Notes under the pieces: generated by a model
What the model was told of the DNA's origin: nothing
The model's database searches: none
Seen by the model: only the letters and a program-made list of their open reading frames with translations
Shown: positions 40,156 through 40,823 of the stretch, in pieces
How positions within the stretch are numbered: the first letter of the stretch is position 1
Layout of the letters: the number at the start of each line of letters is the position of its first letter
Program-made: the position numbers and the translations under genes
Assembly: GCA_016787415.1 (NCBI GenBank)
Contig: JAEUUT010000147.1
Coordinates: forward strand, 1 to 40,823
Direction: 5' to 3'
Source of the DNA: Saprospiraceae bacterium
GTDB lineage: Bacteria > Bacteroidota > Bacteroidia > Chitinophagales > Saprospiraceae
Length of the DNA: 40,823 bases

Positions 40156-40823
40156 ATGGAGAACGAAACCGAATTCCCAGAACAGCAGGAACCTGAACTC
40201 CAGCCTGTTGCGCCTGAAGAAACACAATTGCCTGGCGTCGATGTCGACCCGGTGATGGTGCGCGCCGAACGCGTAAAAACCGAAATCGGCCAGGTGCTGG
40301 TAGGCCAGGAAGAAATGCTAGAACTGTTGCTGATCGCGCTTTTTACCGGCGGCCATGTGCTGCTGGAAGGTGTGCCGGGTATCGCCAAAACGCTGACAGC
40401 CAAACTGTTGGCTCGAAGCATCAATACCGGATTCAGCCGCATTCAGTTTACCCCCGACCTGATGCCTGCCGACGTGGTGGGCACACCGGTGTTCAACATG
40501 AAAACATCGGAATTTAACTTCAAGTCCGGCCCTATTTTCTCCAATGTAGTACTGATCGACGAAATCAACCGCGCCCCTGCCAAAACGCAGGCAGCGTTGT
40601 TTGAAGTGATGGAGGAAAAACAAGTGACCGTCGATGGTACTACCCACCAGATGGGGGCGCCGTTTTTTGTGGTGGCTACTCAAAACCCGATCGAACAGGA
40701 AGGTACGTACAAACTTCCGGAGGCGCAACTCGACCGCTTTATATTCAAAATCCTGCTCCAGTACCCCAGCCTCGACGAGGAGCAAAACATCCTGCGCCGT
40801 TTCCACAACGACTTCAACGGCGC
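40156..40823 (+). CDS. MoxR-family AAA+ ATPase (cut by the window end)
   Basis: About 222 residues of an open frame running past the end. The acidic Glu/Pro/Gln-rich N-terminus (about 1-40) is followed by the AAA_3 core: Walker [25 protein letters not shown], Walker [29 protein letters not shown], sensor 1 [13 protein letters not shown] and LPEAQLDRF. MoxR ATPases act as chaperones with von Willebrand-factor A proteins, usually encoded just downstream. It starts 21 bp after gcvT, so the two may be co-transcribed. Confidence 0.92.
   Translation, partial: MENETEFPEQQEPELQPVAPEETQLPGVDVDPVMVRAERVKTEIGQVLVGQEEMLELLLIALFTGGHVLLEGVPGIAKTLTAKLLARSINTGFSRIQFTPDLMPADVVGTPVFNMKTSEFNFKSGPIFSNVVLIDEINRAPAKTQAALFEVMEEKQVTVDGTTHQMGAPFFVVATQNPIEQEGTYKLPEAQLDRFIFKILLQYPSLDEEQNILRRFHNDFNG

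Overview
The window is a piece of chromosome from a member of the Bacteroidota, probably of the Saprospirales/Chitinophagales kind (the lineage is inference). The signs are a GldG gliding-motility gene, a secreted protein ending in a type IX secretion (T9SS) sorting domain, TAnnTTTG-type -7 promoter boxes in front of many genes, few recognisable Shine-Dalgarno sites, and DUF433/DUF5615 and BamA/TonB-receptor genes of the Bacteroidota type. No rRNA, tRNA or CRISPR was seen.

Layout. 1-5.5 kb: a Kbp-like BON-LysM gene, gldG, a small ABM-type gene boxed in by palindromes, and thrS. 5.5-9.8 kb: a 1420-residue secreted BNR/PKD/LamG/T9SS protein. 10.1-22.1 kb: a sulfur-oxidation locus, all on the minus strand. 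Its genes are two YeeE/YedE half-transporters with a possible 18-codon gene between them, an OprD-like porin, a persulfide dioxygenase-rhodanese fusion (CstB-like), a TauE/SafE exporter, an AraC regulator, a SoxB-like enzyme, a membrane-anchored TsdA-like dihaem cytochrome, a type II sulfide:quinone oxidoreductase and a Prx6-type peroxiredoxin. 22.1-31.1 kb: OmpA-like, OsmC, PhoH, a TonB-dependent receptor, a GNAT/FemAB-like protein, a BamA-like protein and a coiled-coil/HhH membrane protein. 31.1-33.1 kb: a small accessory island (DUF5615 toxin-like, DUF433 antitoxin-like, a shortened PD-(D/E)XK-like gene, a 441-bp palindrome, a pentapeptide-repeat protein). 33.5-40.8 kb: a zinc-type quinone reductase, a Crp/Fnr regulator, rpoN, a bleomycin-hydrolase-like C1 peptidase, gcvT and the start of a MoxR ATPase cut by the window end.

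How the sulfur genes may work together (inference from family functions): sulfide is oxidised by SQR to persulfide, the CstB-like enzyme turns persulfide into sulfite and thiosulfate, TauE exports sulfite or related anions, the TsdA-like cytochrome and SoxB-like enzyme act on thiosulfate outside the inner membrane, and YeeE plus the porin move thiosulfate or related sulfur compounds.

Two patterns stand out. First, four transcription units of this locus carry a 14-bp Fnr-type palindrome GTGAC-N4-GTCAC (one half-site in one copy is GTGAT) exactly 23 bp (once 22 bp) upstream of a weakened -7 box. A fifth promoter of identical geometry, with half-sites TTGAC, lies between the Crp/Fnr gene and the quinone-reductase gene. 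This looks like an activator-dependent (class II) sulfur regulon. Second, many intergenic gaps are filled stop-to-start by long interrupted palindromes of several families. Several have arms made of 7-bp tandem units. One family is a 275-306 bp element with CATCCCGAA-type ends, present twice in full and once truncated.
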